A stretch of DNA of 64,000 nt from Klebsormidium nitens. Lineage: Eukaryota > Streptophyta > Klebsormidiophyceae > Klebsormidiales > Klebsormidiaceae. The notes beneath the pieces were generated by a model. The model searched no databases, was not told the origin of the DNA, and saw only the letters and a list, made by a program, of their open reading frames with translations. The DNA lies in assembly GCA_000708835.1 (NCBI GenBank), contig DF237093.1:1-64000 (forward strand), read 5' to 3'. Within the stretch, counting starts at the first letter, position 1, and each line of letters opens with the position of its first letter. The translations under genes and the position numbers were made by a program. This document shows positions 62,001 through 64,000 of the stretch, piece after piece.

Positions 62001-63901
62001 GGACTCATCAATCTGCCCGTAGGTGCGGCCCGCTTATGTCATTGTGCACGACCCCGACATGGCGTTTGTGCGCGAGCTGGAGCTGTACAAGGCGGAGCAC
62101 CCGGAGCGGTCGCTCAAGGTGTACTTTCTGCTGTACGAGCAGTCGACGGAGGAGCGCAAGTTTGAAAGCTCCATCCAGCGCGAGAACGCCGCATTCGAGG
62201 CGCTGATCAAGCAGAAGGCCATTATGACCGTGCCAGTGGACCAGGTGCAACATGTTGTCTGTATGAGAATCTTTTGTTCTTTACCAGAGTAGGTGACTTA
62301 AGTCCAGGTATGATATGTTGTTTGTATGAGATTCTTTTGTACTTTAGCAGGGGAGGTGGCTGACTCGCTTCTCACATCCACGCATCTCGTTGAGCAGCTT
62401 CTTGCCTCTGGCACGCTGTTCCTTTTCTGGTCGACCATCCGGCCAGACGATTGGAGGACGGATGCAGGGTTTGGGATCGGAGAAACCGAAATTGTGGGAG
62501 GGATCACACTGCTCCGGGCCGCGCTTCTGGGCGTCGAAGCACTCCGCCCCACCTGCGTTTACCCTCTTCTCCAATTTTGGATCAACTTACAAGAAAGATC
62601 CCGCCTGTAACAGCATTGCATTCCGCTTGGAACATATCCGATTTCTTGCAACAGCATCAGTTTCTGCTAGCACCAACATCCGCTTCGACATTGTAACAAC
62701 GGCAGTACAAACGTCAGATACCGCTTGTAACAGCATCCGGTTCCGCTTCTTACAGGACGGTCGACTTGCCGGGACGGCTGCCCCCCAGAGTGCGACGGGG
62801 GTCACGTTCTCGACGTCAGGCCCAGGCGGCACGGGCATCTCGACGCGCAAAGCGGGGGGACGGCAAAAGGACCGCGCGATGCAGGCGAGTCTTGATTCTC
62901 CGTTGAGTCAGGCTCACGTCGACTTGTATCAGATCCCCTGGCCCAAAGAAGCCCAAAGGTGAAGTCTCAAGTCAACATGCGCTACACCCTTGCCAACCGT
63001 AAACCAACCCTACCCTTTTTCTGGGCAGTATCCAACTCAACGTAGCCCTGGTTTGTGAACGACGTAGTAAACGCAGATATAAAAAAAATGCTTAGACAGA
63101 TTTTCGTAAGTAACGTAAAGTCCAACACTTGTGTGATGCAGGTGGTGGTCGACATGCGCGAGTTCAACAGCAGCCTGCCATCCGTGCTGCACCAGCAGGG
63201 CATGAAGATCGTGCCCGTCACGCTCGAGGTAAGAACCTAGGCCGCGGATCCTACTCAAACCGCAGTCCGCATCAGTGCGGACGGTGCATTTATGCGCGAA
63301 ATGAGTTCTAATGTGGTCCTGAGTTATTTCGCTTGGTGCTGTTCAGAGCAGAAGGCTCGTTGTGTTGCCTACCAATTGCGAGCAAAAGGCTCGTTTCGGT
63401 TTTTGAGAAAAAATTTGGCGATAATGTGTCTAGTATGAAAGACGGCGGAGAGAGCCTGGCAGGCTTCTGTGAGGCGTACCTGACAGCACATCTCGTGACA
63501 GGTTGCTTAAGGTCCGTCTTGATGATGGTGTTATTCGGCTTTCTGTCATCCGCTCTTGGTGGCGACACAGTTTGTCCCGGAAGGCGACAGAGTTTGTCCT
63601 GGAAGTGTGCGTGGAGCGCAAAAGCGGAGGCATTTGAGTTGACACCAGGTCTTCCAGCAGTCCGCTTTGAGTGCGCACTTTTTATGATGGTGTCACTAAT
63701 TTCGAAATTTGTCCTCGTGTTGGCTAGGTGGGCGACTACATTCTGTCCCCCGAGGTGTGTGTGGAGCGCAAGAGTCTGGCGGACCTGTTCCAGTCGTTCG
63801 GCTCCGGTCGGCTGTACAACCAGGCGGAGGCCATGACGCGCTACTACAAGACGCCCGTGCTGCTTATCGAGTTTGACCAGGACAAGAGCTTCTCGCTCCA
63901 G
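56087..63901 (+). CDS. XPF: DNA repair endonuclease XPF/RAD1/UVH1, 3' end missing
   Basis: Eleven exons (56087-56173, 56477-57072, 57444-57660, 58173-58316, 58809-59222, 59526-59949, 60356-61050, 62023-62244, 62756-62884, 63142-63228, 63728-63901) give 1,063 codons; the gene runs off the window. XPF with ERCC1 cuts the 5' side of lesions in nucleotide excision repair. Motifs in order: DGLVVMAAGLG, FVTSRILIVDLL, FIRAFTDRPQAV, LYLWPRFQM, RTLTQIGRK, PAYVIVHDPDMAFVRELELY, VVVDMREFNSSLP, and the nuclease signature GDYILSPEVCVERKSLADLF (Asp1008, Glu1018-Arg-Lys, Asp1024), intact. The tandem HhH domain must lie to the right. Family-unusual are a Pro-rich insert (about residues 76-150) and a Gly/Arg-rich stretch (about 680-730). 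Intron 9 uses a GC donor (CAG|GCGAGT). Confidence 0.96.
61438..62022 (+). repeat. Tandem array of decoy copies of the XPF exon 8 acceptor and start
   Basis: Four degenerate copies of an acceptor plus the first 30-70 bases of exon 8 begin at 61438, 61580, 61711 and 61840, before the real exon at 62023. Spacings are 142, 131, 129 and 183 bases. Each copy keeps an AG acceptor (GACAG, CGCAG, CACAG, CGCAG) followed by a version of GTGCGGCCCGCTTACGTCAT. Between copies, TTGGCAGTCTTACAATTTC-type sequence is repeated too. Read in the phase of exon 7, all four reach a stop within 5-26 codons. GTAACT or GTAAAG donor-like sites follow the first, second and fourth copies, so they could be cassette poison exons. 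Confidence 0.9.
62245..62370 (+). repeat. Tandem duplication of the XPF intron 8 donor region
   Basis: Two 63-base units begin right at the splice donor: CCAG|GTGCAACATGTTGTCTG at 62245 and CCAG|GTATGATATGTTGTTTG at 62308. Both continue with GTATGAGA(A)TTCTTTTGT-type sequence and end in a GTAGGTGACT/GGAGGTGGCTGACT motif. The second unit preserves a strong donor (CCAG|GTATGA). Use of it would add an in-frame TAG. Confidence 0.85.
63561..63636 (+). repeat. Decayed partial copy of XPF exon 11 (catalytic motif) in intron 10
   Basis: A segment ending GTGTGCGTGGAGCGCAAAAG (63605-63624) closely matches GTGTGTGTGGAGCGCAAGAG in exon 11, which encodes VCVERKS of the nuclease motif. Before it, a 22-base unit GGCGACACAGTTTGTCCCGG (plus AA) is repeated twice (63561-63582, 63583-63604) and resembles the GGCGACTACATTCTGTCC start of exon 11. 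The copy ends in TGA soon after the ERKS codons. It lies 92 bases before the real acceptor. Confidence 0.8.
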
Positions 63902-64000
63902 GTGCGCGCGCTTTTCTTTGCGTACGTTTACACATCGAGGATGTTGAACGAGCCTACAAGAGAACATGTGTCACTGATGCTTGACGACAAAAGACCGGAA

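Overview
The window looks like nuclear DNA of a streptophyte green alga or early land plant. A charophyte such as Klebsormidium is my best guess, but that is inference. The evidence is: intron-rich genes with GT-AG splice sites; a zinc finger of the plant ZF-HD type; plant-type telo boxes (AAACCCTAA) in promoter regions; a ubiquitin-S27a fusion with the plant ubiquitin sequence; and an orthologue of the flagellar/centriolar coiled-coil protein CCDC146, which implies motile cells. I see no viral, plastid or bacterial block, no CRISPR array and no convincing tRNA or rRNA. One assembly gap of 219 N lies at 46520-46738.

Layout. A near-palindromic foldback repeat occupies 1-554. Then come an MPO1-like membrane protein (1535-2908, +), an epoxide-hydrolase-like alpha/beta hydrolase (4361-8008, -), the histone N-terminal acetyltransferase NAA40 (9248-11672, +), the 15-exon CCDC146 gene (12237-21649, -), a small unknown ORF (22359-22664, +) and an EMB8/YheT-type alpha/beta hydrolase (22921-27680, +). 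Next are an F-box/LRR-like reading frame broken by two in-frame TAA codons (28899-30053, -), a BTB/POZ protein (31012-33450, +), a third alpha/beta hydrolase (34646-37949, -) and an intronless VOC/glyoxalase-like gene (38781-39257, +). A gene-poor stretch at 39.3-43.8 kb holds orphan ORF fragments. The last part carries a degenerate ZF-HD-type zinc-finger protein (43789-46290, +), ubiquitin-ribosomal protein S27a (47477-49278, -), the SUMO-conjugating enzyme UBC9 (50030-53123, +), a Uma2-like unknown (about 54123-55576, -) and the structure-specific nuclease XPF (56087 to the right edge, +, incomplete).

Spliced models were built by hand. Exon lengths and phases close without error for all the recognised genes, and several lengths agree with known families (CCDC146 931 aa, UBC9 159 aa with Cys93, ubiquitin-S27a 158 aa). 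Ubiquitin and ubiquitin-like functions recur: the F-box and BTB genes are head to head, and ubiquitin-S27a and UBC9 share a 751-bp divergent promoter.

The most unusual signal is in and around XPF. Short degenerate copies of exon starts or splice-site regions sit in tandem inside introns. Four decoy copies of an acceptor plus exon start precede real exon 8, and every one ends in a stop codon. A duplicated donor region follows exon 8, and a decayed copy of the catalytic ERK-motif exon precedes exon 11. Smaller exon-fragment copies occur in CCDC146 and NAA40 introns. This suggests local partial-exon duplication that may create poison exons.
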